A stretch of 64,000 nucleotides of DNA, from assembly GCF_036785885.1 (NCBI RefSeq), contig NC_092316.1:51965001-52029000 (forward strand). The letters are read 5' to 3'. Shown in pieces: positions 1 through 11,393 of the stretch. The notes below the pieces were generated by a model. The model had not been told where the DNA came from and made no database searches. It saw nothing but the letters and a program-made list of their open reading frames with translations. Within the stretch, counting starts at the first letter, position 1; the number at the start of each line of letters is the position of its first letter. The stretch comes from Coffea arabica (taxonomy: Eukaryota > Streptophyta > Magnoliopsida > Gentianales > Rubiaceae). The position numbers and the translations under genes were made by a program.

Positions 1-512
1 TGAAATTAACCAGGCATCTCACAAAACGAGGCATTTCGGCTGTAAAAATAGGATTAAGTTGTGACAGTTGAGGGCCAGTAAATAGTTGCCTGCCTGGCCC
101 TAAATTAAATAGTTGGGGCATGTGAAATGGCAGCCTCTTAAGTGGCACTTGGCAACTAGCACCTTTTGTTAGCGGATGGATCCTTGCTACAGATGTATAC
201 AGGAAAGTTTAGTTTATTAGTTTCATATATTATAGCTCATTGTTTTCCAGTACGATGAGGAAGTTGTGTACAGATGAGATGTTTTACCCTTTAGGGGTTA
301 CCTACCACCCCAGCCCCCCATAGTAAGTCTGCATTTTGCAACACCTAAAAATTTTGCAGAAAAGTTTTGGGTAGCGTATTGTGACGAGGGACTCTGTAAT
401 AGGGTGGATGATGATGATGATGATGGTGGTGTTACAATTGATAAAAGCGAGATCATGTGCCCTTCTAATACTGATCTACTTTTTCCTAATTTGCTTTAGC
501 TTCCTTCGCCCG
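1..512. repeat. First copy of a ~0.5-kb duplicated segment (3' flank of a ubiquitin-hydrolase-related gene)
   Basis: This stretch matches 16063-16578 base for base at a constant offset of 16062, apart from a few substitutions, one single-base gap and one extra ATG unit in a small (ATG)n run near 410. Similarity stops at about 512 (and 16578), where the two flanks become unrelated. In the second copy the segment begins about 335 bases after the stop codon of the ubiquitin-hydrolase-related pseudogene, so the first copy is probably the 3' flank of another copy whose body lies left of this window. Similarity of roughly 97 % by eye points to a fairly recent duplication. Confidence 0.9.
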
Positions 513-1251
513 CCACACACACACCACCACCCATCCACCATGCCCCAAAAAAGACCAAGAACCGGACTTTTTCAAGTAAATAGAGGGAAACTATCCTATA
601 TTTTTTCAAGCGTATATCCAATTAATTTTCATTTTTATAGAGAATAAAAGCAACGCTGAAAACAAATATCGTGAAAGTAACATTTTTGAAATACAGGGAA
701 ATTATCTTACATTTTTTAGAACGAGAATGTAATTAATGATCACTTTTACTGGCAAGCATTTTTTGTAAAACAAATATTTTCATTTATTTATAGACTGATA
801 TCTAACTAATTATCGCTTTGTATTTGCTATATTTATTTTATGTCACTCGGTCTTAAAATGTAAAAGCTATAAGCTAATAATTTAATATGATTAACAAAAA
901 CTGTTCAACTAGGATTTTTGTATGAATATAAGGTAATACAAAGGAGGAGCACAATTGATTTATAATTTAGTGGGCAAACAAGGAATTTTTGTCCATATAT
1001 TTATTTTGGTGAGAAAATGAATGTTTCTAGAGATGCAAATTTTTTGTGCATGTATTTATGTCATGCAAAATATTCATATATACCTTTTGCAGAAAATTCA
1101 TATATGAAAAAAATAAAAACGGAGACAATTAATATATCTAGATTCTAGACTCAAATTTTGCAGAAAATTCATATCCTATTATAAAAAGGGACACAACCAA
1201 TACATGTATATTGTAGATTCGTGTGTAGATTTTTTGAGGGAAACAAAGGTA
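513..1251. other. AT-rich intergenic stretch, no gene seen
   Basis: No open frame with recognisable protein similarity, no splice-bounded coding segment and no clear element boundary is visible. The sequence is simply AT-rich spacer between the duplicated segment and the first hAT-type MITE. Confidence 0.6.
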
Positions 1252-1259
1252 GAGGTATG

Positions 1260-1611
1260 TAGGGGTGTGCAAAATCGAAAAATTTCGATTTATCGTCCGA
1301 ATTCGAATTGAATTCAGAATTTTGAATTCAGTAATTCGGAATAAAATCAGAATATCTGATTTCAAATTAGACAAAATCGGATCGAATTCGGTAACTGAAT
1401 TTTTCAAATCGGATATTCGGATTTCGAATTCACAATTCGAAATCGGAATTCGGAATTCCTATTTCGATTTCAAATATGTTTTTCATATATATATATATAT
1501 ATAATATTATTATTATTATATATATAATATAACATTTATATTATTATAATAATTTTTATATTCTTGAATTTGGTGATTTGGAATTCCTATTTCGATTTCA
1601 AATTCATTTTC

Positions 1612-1643
<32 letters not shown>

Positions 1644-1843
1644 GTAATACAACATTTATATTATAATAATAATAATATTATTATTATTAATATATATATA
1701 TTCATGAATTCGGTGAAATTGAAATTTACCGAATTTCGAATTGAATTCGAAATCAAAATCGGTCAAAAATTTTGACACCAAAATTTCAAAAAATTCCAAT
1801 TTCAATATTTCGAATTATCGATTTCGATTCATTCACATTCCTA
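1260..1843. mobile_element. hAT-type MITE with 8-bp target duplication
   Basis: The left end reads TAGGGGTGTGCAAAATCGAA and the right end is its imperfect inverse, finishing in CACATTCCTA. Directly outside are GAGGTATG (1252-1259) and GAGGCATG (1844-1851), an 8-bp target duplication with one mismatch, the length made by hAT transposases. The interior is low-complexity: repeated GAATTCGAAATCGG-like words and two long (TA)n runs. There is no transposase, so it is non-autonomous. The short Ile/Tyr-rich frames across it come from the TA runs and are not genes. Confidence 0.8.
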
Positions 1844-1851
1844 GAGGCATG

Positions 1852-2108
1852 ACAGCCACAGACCACAAAGTACAAAATTGGGATATTAATTACAAAGAAA
1901 CTAAGATAAGAGGGCATAATCGAAATGTAAACGATCATAAAATCAGAAATGAAGACACCAATACTATAAGATATCAACTCCACAGCCAGGGAAAAGACAC
2001 AAAAGTCCAAAATCAACACCCGAATTACACGAAAATCAAGACAATTGACTGTAGATGAGGATTTGCAGCTTTATGTAGTTTAGGATAGGATTAGGATTCT
2101 TGTTCTGT
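1852..2108. other. Spacer left of the large hAT-type element
   Basis: No gene recognised. Because the element at 2117-6246 is an insertion, this stretch is probably the ancestral upstream (promoter-side) sequence of the gene that now begins at 6303, pushed about 4.1 kb away. That is an inference from the target duplication. Confidence 0.45.
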
Positions 2109-2201
2109 ACTAAAACCAATGTTTTCAAACCCGGATCGGATCGACTGGTTCGATCGCGATCCGGTCATGTGTTCAGTTCGGTTCATAGCTTGTGTTGACT
2201 T

Positions 2202-4081
2202 TAGAGGTGAGCAAATTCGGTTCATACCGAATTTATAACCGAGTTTTAATTCAATTCGGTAATTTGAAATCGGGTATTTGGTAATTTGGTACAAATTTAG
2301 TACATACCGAATTCACCGAATTCTAATATAGTATGAAATAGGTAATGAGATTATGAATTTGATGATAACCGATTTCGCATTCAAATTTGGTAATTGAAAT
2401 AGGGTATTGCATTCGAATACCAATTGGTATATAAAATTATATAATATATGGATAAATGCTATTTATTATTAGTATATACTACTAATATATTATTATATTA
2501 TATAAGTAAATGCTATTAATAATAATTAGTATATGATATTATCATCATATCATGTACTTATAATAATAATAATATATAATAATGTACAATATATTATTTT
2601 AGTATTTGTTAATTGTTATATGACTATAATAATACAAATATATAGTAATACATAAAATATAAGATAACTATAATACTTATTATTTTATACATGAGTAACA
2701 TGACTAGAATTAGATAATAATTAATACATATATGTATAATACTAAATATTAAACAATAAACATAATTAGTAATTAGAATTTAGATATTGGTAATTTGATA
2801 CATCATTTGTGTTTGAATTATTGAATATTTGAATGCGTAATCTGTAATTTGCAAGTATTAGTGTGCTCTAAATTTACATTACATATTTAATATAAAAATT
2901 CATATTATCTATTCACTAATCTTAAGGTTTTAAGTATAGATAAGACAACTAAACAGTGTAAGTGAATGCATATGAATTGCAAATCAATGTATTAGTGTAT
3001 TGATCTTCACAATAACATATGTAAGTAAATAAGTTTTATTTTGATTTGAAATAAATTATAAGTTTGTAACTAATATAACTTATCACTAATCATTGTAATT
3101 TGTAAGTTTGTAACTAATATTACTTATTATTAATCATTATAAATTATAAATTCATTGTAACTACTAACTAATATTACTTATTATTAATCATTGTAAATTA
3201 TAAATTCATAAATTATCACTAAATCATTGTACAGTTTAAGGTTTATTTTAGTTTAAATTAATCACTTTTTATGTGTTTCTTAAAAAAATAATAAATAAAA
3301 GATATTAGGGATACAATTGATATTATATATTCATCAGGGGAGGAAAATGAAATTATCCATTTTTAGAACCAGGCGCCTTAGGGTAAAGCCCTTTGCTATC
3401 ACTGAACTCACCCTGGCCGTTACTTTTGTCTAAGCTTCCACCACCGTTACTCCCAGCACCTCCCTCCCGACAGCTCTACAGCAAGAAAACGTAATCGGCC
3501 TCTCTGAAATCATCAATAGGACTCCACTTGAGGTAAAGCTTAAATTTATCCGTTTTCTTTAATATGCCTGTATATATATGTCACCGGTGCTTCGAAATAT
3601 TAATTCTTTTTGCAAGCTTTAAGTCGATATACTTGTTATTGAGCTCTGCAATCGGAAAATCATTATGTTGAATTATAATTTTGTCTACTACTAGGTTATC
3701 TTGTTGCATTTTCACTGGATTTTGAAAATATACTGCTTGATTTCGTCGGCATTATGAACAATATACTAGAAATCTTGACCTTGACACAATTGAGATGCAT
3801 ATCATCCTTATATGGTAGAGATTTTACTTCACTTTTGTGTGGTTCATATGGAGCAGACTCGGAAGGTGTTCTATCAAATGTTTGATTAATCTTTTCTTTT
3901 CTAAGATGAATTCGGTTAGACCGAATTCATTATCTATTTTGAATTTGAAATCGGTTGCGGAATGAATTCGATTATGACCAATTCGAAATTGAAAACGGTT
4001 TAGATGTCTATAAGTCGAATAACCGAATTCACTGAATTCATTGCACCGAATTACCGATTTTGCACTGAATGCACACCCCTA
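2202..4081. mobile_element. Nested hAT-type element, ~1.9 kb, perfect 8-bp target duplication
   Basis: The termini are TAGAGGTGAGCAAATTCGGT on the left and, inverted, CTAGGGGTGTGCATTCAGTG on the right. GTTGACTT stands exactly on both sides (2194-2201 and 4082-4089). The ends resemble those of the MITE at 1260-1843, so both belong to one family. The interior is AT-rich except for a GC-richer, exon-like block at about 3363-3532 that stays open in one frame and ends in a good donor (GAG|GTAAAG); it may be captured host sequence, source not recognised. It lies in the larger element and therefore inserted after it. Confidence 0.85.
3363..3532 (+). other. Exon-like block inside the nested hAT element, source unknown
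   Basis: A GC-richer island in AT-rich element sequence. One frame stays open from about 3436 to 3532 (…LQQENVIGLSEIINRTPLE) and ends at a consensus splice donor (GAG|GTAAAG). I do not recognise the protein. It could be captured host exon, part of an old element 5' leader, or chance. Confidence 0.3.
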
Positions 4082-4439
4082 GTTGACTTGGTCCATGAAC
4101 CTGTTAAACTCGTAAAAAACCATTGAAACCGTTAAACCCGGGTCGAACTGTGAACCGCAGTTTTTTAATTTTTGGCAAAATTGATTGAATTTTGAGCGAA
4201 ATTAGCTAAAGTCTAGACCTAGTCTTTAGTTCACTCTTCAGTTTCTTCGCTTCGCCGCCGCTTCCGTCTTCACCTTTGGCTTTGGTCTTCAATCTTCACG
4301 CTTCCTGCCTTCCTCTGCAATTGCTGCCGTCCCTAATCCATTCTCCAAAGTAACTCCAAACTCCAATCTTGATCCATAGCAATTTCCACACTTGCTCATC
4401 GATCAATACCCAATTTCTCGCCGTTGGATTTTCCTCCAG

Positions 4440-4512
4440 GAATTTGGGCGATAACCAGTTCAGCGGCCCAATACTTGCCTCACTGTCAAAGAAGAACGGC
4501 TTAAATTTAGTG
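4440..4512 (+). pseudogene. Probable captured exon of a leucine-rich-repeat receptor kinase
   Basis: The segment follows a splice-acceptor-like CCTCCAG and reads NLGDNQFSGPILASLSKK, the usual plant LRR pattern (NLGxNxFSGxIPASL…) with a Pro-to-Leu change in the IP position. It is followed by a donor-like GTGTAAG or GTAAGC. Single LRRs on exons of about 72 bases are typical of malectin-type LRR receptor kinases. It sits inside the 2117-6246 element with no other kinase exon near, so it is read as a captured fragment rather than a gene. Short length limits certainty. Confidence 0.45.
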
Positions 4513-5584
4513 TAAGCTTGCTAAAAATTTAATCTCATCCTCGTTTTGGTTCCATTATATAGAGTTTCGGTATTGCATGACGTTAATGTTTTACTTTCTT
4601 GTTTCTTGTTGCTGGAAACATCTTTGCTTTTGGTCTCTTTGTATCTCCCATGTGAGTGTTATCCTTGATCTTTTGATTGTTGTTGACAGAAAATTACTTT
4701 CACTGAAAATATATTAGATAAATTATTAATCATCAACCAGCCTCTCTCTGACTGAAAATCTGTACAAAATGGAAAAGTTTTCAGTTCTCATTTGTTGTTC
4801 GGTTTGCATCTTTATATCCAGACCTACATTCCAAAGAATTATAACTTATAAGGTACAAAACAACTGAACAGTTTTCTGGGTTGCCGTATATATATGCTCT
4901 CATGAACTGCTTGATCTGTGCCTGGTATGGCTCACCTCTGTTCTTTGATTTTGCTGTAAGTCAGGTTCTTCATGAGATGTGTGCCAATAGTGTTACTAAG
5001 CTGGGGAAAGTTTCATAGATGTGTGCCATGCAGTCAGGTTCTTCATGAGCCAAGAGTAATATTTTTACTGATGATCACGTCTAACTGAAGTTAATTGCGC
5101 CAAATCTGTCCTGAAAAAAGTTGTCCGTACTCTGGAATTCTTCCAATTAAGCTATGTAATGTGAATCTGCTTTCGGTAGTGTTTGGTTTATCTATATAGC
5201 CTAACAGATTCCATGCACAACAAAAACTGACATGTATTGATCCACACACGTCACTGTCAAGCAAAGGGTTTAGGATTTAGCATAGCATCTATCCAAATAT
5301 ATATCTCAAAGAACCTTCAACTTTTTAACTCCTTTTCTTCTTTTGCATTAAACAATTCAAATAAGTTAGCAATCCCACCACCTTCACCTTGCATCTGCAT
5401 GCCCGTATAAATACATGTCCACATCTCAACAATCTGGAACCAAGCCAAGTCTTCCATCCAATCATCAACGTTTAATTCTTCATCGATCTATAACCAGAAT
5501 TTTTCAAAACCCATCAGTAAAATTTGAATCTTGACCTTTTCTTCTCTCTTTCAGACCTTTTCTTCTTTAATACAATATTATTAA

Positions 5585-5686
5585 ATGGATCGCATAGCAA
5601 AATTGGCTTCACAGAAGGCTGTTGTGATTTTCAGCAAGAGTTCTGGTTGCATGTGCCATGCAGTTAGGTTCTTCATGAGCCAATAG
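5585..5686 (+). pseudogene. Captured 5' fragment of a CC-type glutaredoxin gene
   Basis: The frame starts MDRIAKLASQKAVVIFSKSS, the hallmark start of plant CC-type (ROXY) glutaredoxins, then GCMCHAV, close to the active-site CCMC/S-HA region but with the first cysteine changed to glycine. After 33 codons it runs into a stop, and the sequence becomes the duplicated element word CAGGTTCTTCATGAGCCAA also seen near 5035. About 200 bases upstream look like a promoter and leader (TATAAATA near 5406, then a leader with CATCAA words). The thioredoxin-fold remainder and glutathione-binding residues are absent, so it cannot encode a working glutaredoxin. It is a Pack-type capture inside the hAT-type element. 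Confidence 0.7.
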
Positions 5687-6302
5687 TATTACTAAGCTGG
5701 GGAAAGTTTCATAGATGTGTGTCAATGGGGAAAGTATTACTTCTATACTTTTGCCGAGGATGATATTTTATATGTCTTTGGAGGTGTCAAAGAAGTTTGA
5801 CTTTGGGAAAGGGAAGTTGTATGATGTAAATTGCCTTTTGTATATTTTAGTTTTGGCAATTATTACAAGACTAGGATTATCTTTTGCTAAGGATTACAAG
5901 ACTATTTTAGTTTTGGCAATTAGTTTTGGACCTTTTGATTGTTTTATAGACTTGTATTGTTTTTTGTTAATTCTAATATTTAGACAATTGGACATGTAAG
6001 TTGGATAACTATGTTAATTGTGTGTGTGTTAATTGTTGGATATTGCTCTTATGTTAATTGTGGTTTAGCATTTATATCTTATTCTGTGCATAGGGGTGTG
6101 TGTGTGTGTGTGTCTCTCTCTCTCTATATATATATATATATAATTATTTATTTATTTATTGAACCAGGGTTGAACTGGTCCGACCGGTTGAACCTTGATC
6201 CTTTTACTTTGCCGGTTCAATTGAAGGTCCGGGTTTTAAAACATTGACTAAAACCCGTTAACCTGCGTCACTTCCAGTTCTGTACTAAAACCCTAAAAAC
6301 CG

Positions 6303-8159
6303 ATGGAGGGGAGTAGCAGCGAAGAACTCGTGATGTATAGAGCTCCAGAAGAATTTGAAGAAGTGAAAAAGGACCCTCTTATTGAACTCAATTTAAACGA
6401 TTCAAAGGAGCTCTGGCTGATTCAATGGCCTGTTAATCAAGTAACCTTTCTTTTTAATCCAATTACTTTTATTTCTGCTTTCGCTTATCATTTTCATTAG
6501 TTTTCTCATACTTTTAGCTCCATTTATGCGGGATTTTCTAGTTGAGAGATCATTAATTTTTGTTAATGTGCAATTAATTGAAAACGATCAATTTTTAGAA
6601 ATTAATTTTCAGTTAATATTCTGTTAATCTTTCTTGACGTTAATCAACTCGAGTAAAATTTGAAAATTTTGAAAGATTTACAATAGAGGATGCTTTGCCA
6701 TTCATAATTTGGTGAATTTGATGGTGATTGCTGGTTATTGCAGAAGAGAAGTCAGTCTAGTAATATGAAGCCTAAATTTTGTTAGTGCTGTGGTTGTTTG
6801 TTTTACGTGTTACATTATCATGCTTTTGGGTGTTCCAGGCTCCTGATTTGAATGGACAGCAAGTGTCTTTAAAGCTTCACCATGATGGACATCTGGGTAG
6901 TTTCGAGGGTTCATCCGGTACTGCTATTTTTCCTGATCACTTTTATGTTATTCCATTGTTTCCTGCATTTGATGGTTTTGTGCAAAAGTGGTTTCTAAAT
7001 TTGTTAAAATCCAAGATTATGTCAACGATGATGATGGATGGCATTGTTTTGTGTCAATACTGTCATAGGAAAATCGTATGAAGTGGTAAGTTTCAAGTCA
7101 CAGGAGCCAGAAGCGACTGTATTCCTGTCATCAACATCAGAGTCCAGAATCGGTAATTATCTGCGATTTAACATGCAATGGCTACTATTATTGTTGTTAT
7201 TGGTTGAGTCACGAGTGGCGTTTTTATTTTATCTGAGAAAAATAATAAATTGACAATCATTGTAAAGTGCATGCTTTTTATATCCAAATGCAGCTCTTTT
7301 AGGAGAGAAGTTTCTGGAGAAATATCCATCAAGCTCCCATAATTGGAGTAGGTTCTAAGTTGAACATTGGTTGGCCAAAAAAATATTACAATCAAAGCAA
7401 GTTATGAGTTATTTGAGTTGTTGAAACAGGGAAAGTGAAGATAGAGAAACCTATTCGGGTTACCTATTTAAGATGTTGAGTTTGAGTCTATATTAACAAA
7501 GGCATGTCTTAAATTACTCTATGGATTTATAATATCACGGACGTTGTTGCATGCAAAAGTTTCTGTGAAGTTTGACGAAATAGGTATTGCTAGCAGAATC
7601 ATGTAAAACTAAAACAACAAATCCAATTATGGTTTTGCTCAAATGGTTTATATAAAACTAGAGAATCAAAGATCTCACTCCAGATTTTCGTGTGAATGAA
7701 ATGTAGCTTGATGCTGTTATTGTTTTCAATGACGCTACACTTGAATATGACTTATATGTGGTAACAGCTGGGAAGATCTCACGGCGCGTTTCTCTACTGC
7801 ATTATCCGGAGCCCAGTGAACTGAAATCTGGTGGGTTAGCCATTAAACAAATGGTGCAAAGGTCTGCTGCTTCCTTGACAAATTCAGCACATCATTATAG
7901 AACTCCTACGCAAAGTACAAGGACAAGAAGTTTAGGGGCTGTGAGTGGCTATACTTCCTCTATACGTACTCCAAGAAACAGAAGTTCTAGGTCCGGGGAT
8001 GCATCAAAGAGTCCATTGAGAAGAGATGTGGATGAGCCAGGTAGGTCGATTGACCATTCTGTCCAAGATTCAGGAAAAGAACATAGAGCTGATGTCTCTT
8101 CTGGATCATTAGAACATCCTAAGCAAAAAAAATCGAATAAGAGGTTGAAGATGTTCTGA
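6303..8159 (+). CDS. Mediator-associated protein 2-like / RPA34-like nuclear protein
   Basis: Four exons with GT-AG borders join in frame: 6303-6440, 6839-6917, 7069-7152 and 7768-8159, giving 230 residues. Exon 1 begins MEGSSSEELVMYRAPEEFEE and ends …KELWLIQWPVNQ. Exons 2-3 read APDLNGQQVSLKLHHDG, GSFEGSSGKSYEVVSF and EPEATVFLSSTSESRI. Exon 4 reads GKISRRVSLLHYPEPSEL and ends in a Ser/Arg-rich tail with a basic, nuclear-signal-like KKSNKRLK. This is the layout of Arabidopsis mediator-associated protein 2 (At5g64680 as I recall), related to the Pol I subunit RPA34/A34.5 family; a role in transcription in the nucleus follows from that family. No break is visible. A 4.1-kb hAT-type element ends 56 bases before the ATG, so its native promoter has been displaced. 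Confidence 0.72.
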
Positions 8160-9022
8160 TTGTTAGAGACGTGGAAGAACTTCAGTTTCAGTTATATGTT
8201 GCATTGATCCAAATTTTAACTTTTTCATGGCAACAATTGATCCTTCTTCACAATGTATCCTATTTATATACCGTACCAATTTTAAGTTTAGATCTGTTCT
8301 CCAATGTGCATGGAAAACAATGAGCTGAAAAAAGAGAAATTTTGATTTGACCATTAAGGTGCTTTCATTGCAACTGCTCAGGAAATGAGTTCAAAACCAA
8401 CCATTTGATATAAGCATCAAATCCAGAATGCTACTTGGAAGTAACCAAAACGTCAGACATTGCACGGATCATATTGCTCATCCCTTGATGAGTTTATTGT
8501 ACAAACCTTGCAGAAATGGTAACAAAGGGCATCGTTGTTGGCACAAATAAGTCGTTTGTTTTCCTTACAGTTCTTCTCGATTCAAAACTAAAGTAAGTGC
8601 TTAGTCAAGTAAGGCTCGTAAGGCTTGGTGGGATGAAAGGTCAAGAATTCGAACCTCGCTTTCCACCATCTACCACTATATGTGGCCAGCCACTTTAAAA
8701 GTGGTTCCAAAGGGGTGCGTAGTGCTCTCGTCTGAACTGGTGGTGGTTCAGTCCCTACTGGTTTTCCCTTGAGTCTCTTCAGGTCCTCCCTTCCCCTCCC
8801 CTTCCCCCATAGCATAGAATAACATGTAGGTCTATCGTATCCGGCAAAAAAAAGAAAAGAAAAATGGTGGGAGAACGAGGGATTATCTGCATCAGGGTGA
8901 CTCCTGTGTAGGACAAAAGGAACGTGTGTCTGTTGAGGTTGGTGCTTTACTCTTTGATTGATCCTTTTCCTACATGTGAATTGTACTACTATGCTACTTA
9001 TCCTTACTTTCTGTAAATGCAG
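8160..9022. other. Intergenic stretch between the mediator-associated gene and the pseudogene
   Basis: It contains the 3' end of the upstream gene, a SINE-like block (about 8600-8864), and the left breakpoint of the truncated ubiquitin-hydrolase copy. I searched it for the missing 5' exons of that gene and saw none. Confidence 0.5.
8600..8864 (+). mobile_element. Possible tRNA-derived SINE
   Basis: A block with an A-box-like AGGCTTGGTGGGA (near 8621), a B-box-like GAATTCGAACCTC (8645-8657) and a terminal A-rich tail (AAAAAAAAGAAAAGAAAAA near 8845-8863). The distance between the boxes is shorter than usual and I could not find a target duplication, so the call is tentative. Confidence 0.4.
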
Positions 9023-11225
9023 CTCTGTAAAATTGATGCAAGAATTATGCGAGTAATAGCTGCGATGCAGCAGTTGGAAGCTAAACTTGAGCCTGCATCT
9101 GCTTTTGATTACCGGGCAATCGTAGTACCCCTAGTGAAGTCATATATGCGGGTTTGTTTTGGACTTTCTTACATTCTAGTTGACTCATCCTATGCTTTTG
9201 CTCACTTTTTTAATTTTGATGGCTTTGTCTTGTTGTCTTTCTTTATGTTCTCTTTCTCCAGGCTCACTTGGAGGATCTTGCAGAGAAAGATGCCACAGAG
9301 AAATCTGATGCCGCCAGAGAAGCATTTTTGGCAGAACTTGCTCTTGATTCTAAGAAGGGCAGCAGCGGAGGAAGTGATAATGCTCGTCATATGCATGAGA
9401 AAACAAAGGATAAGAAAAAGAGCAAGGATTTTCAAAAAGCCAAGGATTCAAAGGTTCGAATTTCGTGTTGAGATATCCCTTTGTGTTACTGCCTTCCTAG
9501 TTGGTAGTTTATTGCTCAGCTGGAGCATTTATGGTTGGCAATTTATTCCTTTTCAGGCTAATAGTGGCAGTGAGCTACATATGCTTTCCTCAGAGACTAC
9601 TAAAGAAATGTATGTTTGTTTTCTAGTCTTTGAGCATGTTAATGTGAACGATCTGAAGTTGATTTTTGTTTTATAAATACGAGTAAGGTTTTGTTGCAGC
9701 TCATATCCAGTCGCACACGAGGGAGAAGATATACAGGCTGAGATAGTGAATGCTGGAAATGGTGACACCTTAGAACAAGAGGAAGAGGAAGTCAGGCGTA
9801 GAATTGAACTTGAAGCTGAGGAGAGAAAGCTAGAAGAAACTTTGGAATATCAAAGGCATATTGAAAATGAAGCTAAACAGAAGCATCTAGCTGAGCAACA
9901 TAAGAGAACTGTGGGGATAAATCCAGAAAAAGTTGCAGCAATTGCTCACTCTGATACTTACTTGAAGCAACATCAAGATGATCATGATGTCAATGTCCAA
10001 TGGAAATATAGAAAAGAAGTGAGTATTTTATATTTGTAACTCCTGGAATAAAAAATAGATGGATATTTGGTGTCTTTCAGCTTTCTTTCTTCGAGTCATA
10101 TCTTGTCAAGTGCTGCTTATTGTGTAGTTTGCAGAGGACATTATTGAACAGACTGTAACTTATGACCTGCAACTTTTAGGAACCCGTGGTACAGAGGAAT
10201 GGATTTTCAAATGCCATGGAAGGTTTTCCAGAGGATGGAGTTGGACAAAAAGCTGGTAACTTTACTTGGCTGTGTAAATGTTAATTTGTTTTTGCAAGGA
10301 TTTTTAGAATTGGAATGCTTGTAACTTCTTGGAATTGGCCATGTCTTATAGGCTTGCCCAACGGGGGAAGCTTAGAGGATGGCCTTTTGCCTTCTGATCG
10401 ACGGTCAGGAAGGAGACATAGACGGCAAAAATGTGCAGCTAGACTTAACCAGCCCGTGCTATCAGAAAAGGAAAACTTGGAATTGAAACCCTTGGATGAA
10501 GCACATGGTGAGTTCAATATATACTTTTCACTTTAAAATGAAGGCTCTTTTGATGTGTATTATTTTGGAAACAGTTTGAAGTTGAATTTTAGTTTATGAT
10601 TTGCTCATGAGATCGGTACTCTAATGGGAAGCTTAACAACTGTGTAAGACTTCAGAATGATTTGAAGACTGTTGATCCTAAGTCTTGCTCCCTGTCATAG
10701 AATGTGTTCCTTTGATGGTTTTAGGTGAACGATTAAGTATCCACTTTGAATTCATCTTGGTGCGTAATCTTTCTCACCTAGCCATTTGCTAGTTAACAAT
10801 TTTTTTGATTTATTTTTCCGAGTTAACTAGCTGATATGTTTGAGTGTCTTTTGGTTTTAACTTTCTTGTAGTTTCCAGTTTGTCATGCATCGAGACATTG
10901 GCATGTTAGTTTTGTTCTTGTGGTTTCCAGCTGATTCTCAGTCAACTGGATGTTATTGGGTTCCAACCTTCTTGTCTTTTTGTATGATCATTATCGTTTG
11001 AGTTTGCTCCCTTTCATTGTTTTCTTCTTCTTGTTTCACTTTCTTCTGTGGTGGTGGCAGCAGTGCTCTCCTACACGTGATTGAAGGGGTTTTTTGGTCC
11101 TTGGCTTAGAGTTAAATGTGCAACCTCATGTACATGCAAAATGATTCAGAAACTAAGCTTCATGAATTTCCAGAGTGTTTATTGTCTTTGTAATGGAATT
11201 AACTTTTCTTCAAATCACACATGTT

Positions 11226-11393
11226 TTCATTTTACATTGTTTTTGTAACTTCATGTAACGTTTATAGCATTCTTCCGTCTTTTTTTGATACACACACTGA
11301 TTTCTATCAGTTTACATTGCTTTTGTTATTTCATGTAACATTTACAGTATTCTCCTGTCTTTTTTTGAAGCACACACTGATTTCTATCATATT
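11226..11393. repeat. Two tandem ~83-bp copies in a pseudogene intron
   Basis: Two adjacent blocks share the order TTTACATTG…TTTTTGTAACTTCATGTAAC…ATTCTYCYGTCTTTTTTTGA…CACACACTGATTTCTATCA with a few substitutions. They lie in the intron between the exons at 10352-10507 and 11636-11696. No coding meaning is seen. Confidence 0.75.

Larger units (their letters stand above)
2117..6246. mobile_element. 4.1-kb hAT-type element carrying host gene fragments, with a nested element
   Basis: The left end CAATGTTTTCAAACCCGGAT is mirrored at the right end (…GGTCCGGGTTTTAAAACATTG read inverted). The element is flanked by an exact 8-bp target duplication, ACTAAAAC, at 2109-2116 and 6247-6254. Subterminal zones on both sides are rich in GGTT/AACC words, as in hAT elements. 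Inside lie a second hAT-type element (2202-4081), an exon-like LRR-kinase fragment (4440-4512), an internal ~90-bp duplication (about 4965-5056 against 5650-5727) and a glutaredoxin 5' fragment (5585-5686). No transposase frame is visible, so it behaves like a Pack-type, gene-capturing non-autonomous element. Its right end is only 56 bases from the start codon at 6303. Confidence 0.85.

Noticed and set aside
1300..1775. Frames rich in Ile, Tyr and Arg near the first MITE
   Set aside because: They arise from (TA)n and GAATTCG word repeats inside a MITE and have no family pattern.
5715..6247. Hydrophobic frames of 78-94 codons in the large hAT-type element
   Set aside because: T-rich element sequence; no recognisable motif, no conserved start, and (GT)n/(TA)n runs explain much of it.
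8870..9022. Possible missing 5' exons of the ubiquitin-hydrolase copy just upstream
   Set aside because: No DUF627 or DUF629-like coding sequence found between 8160 and 9022.
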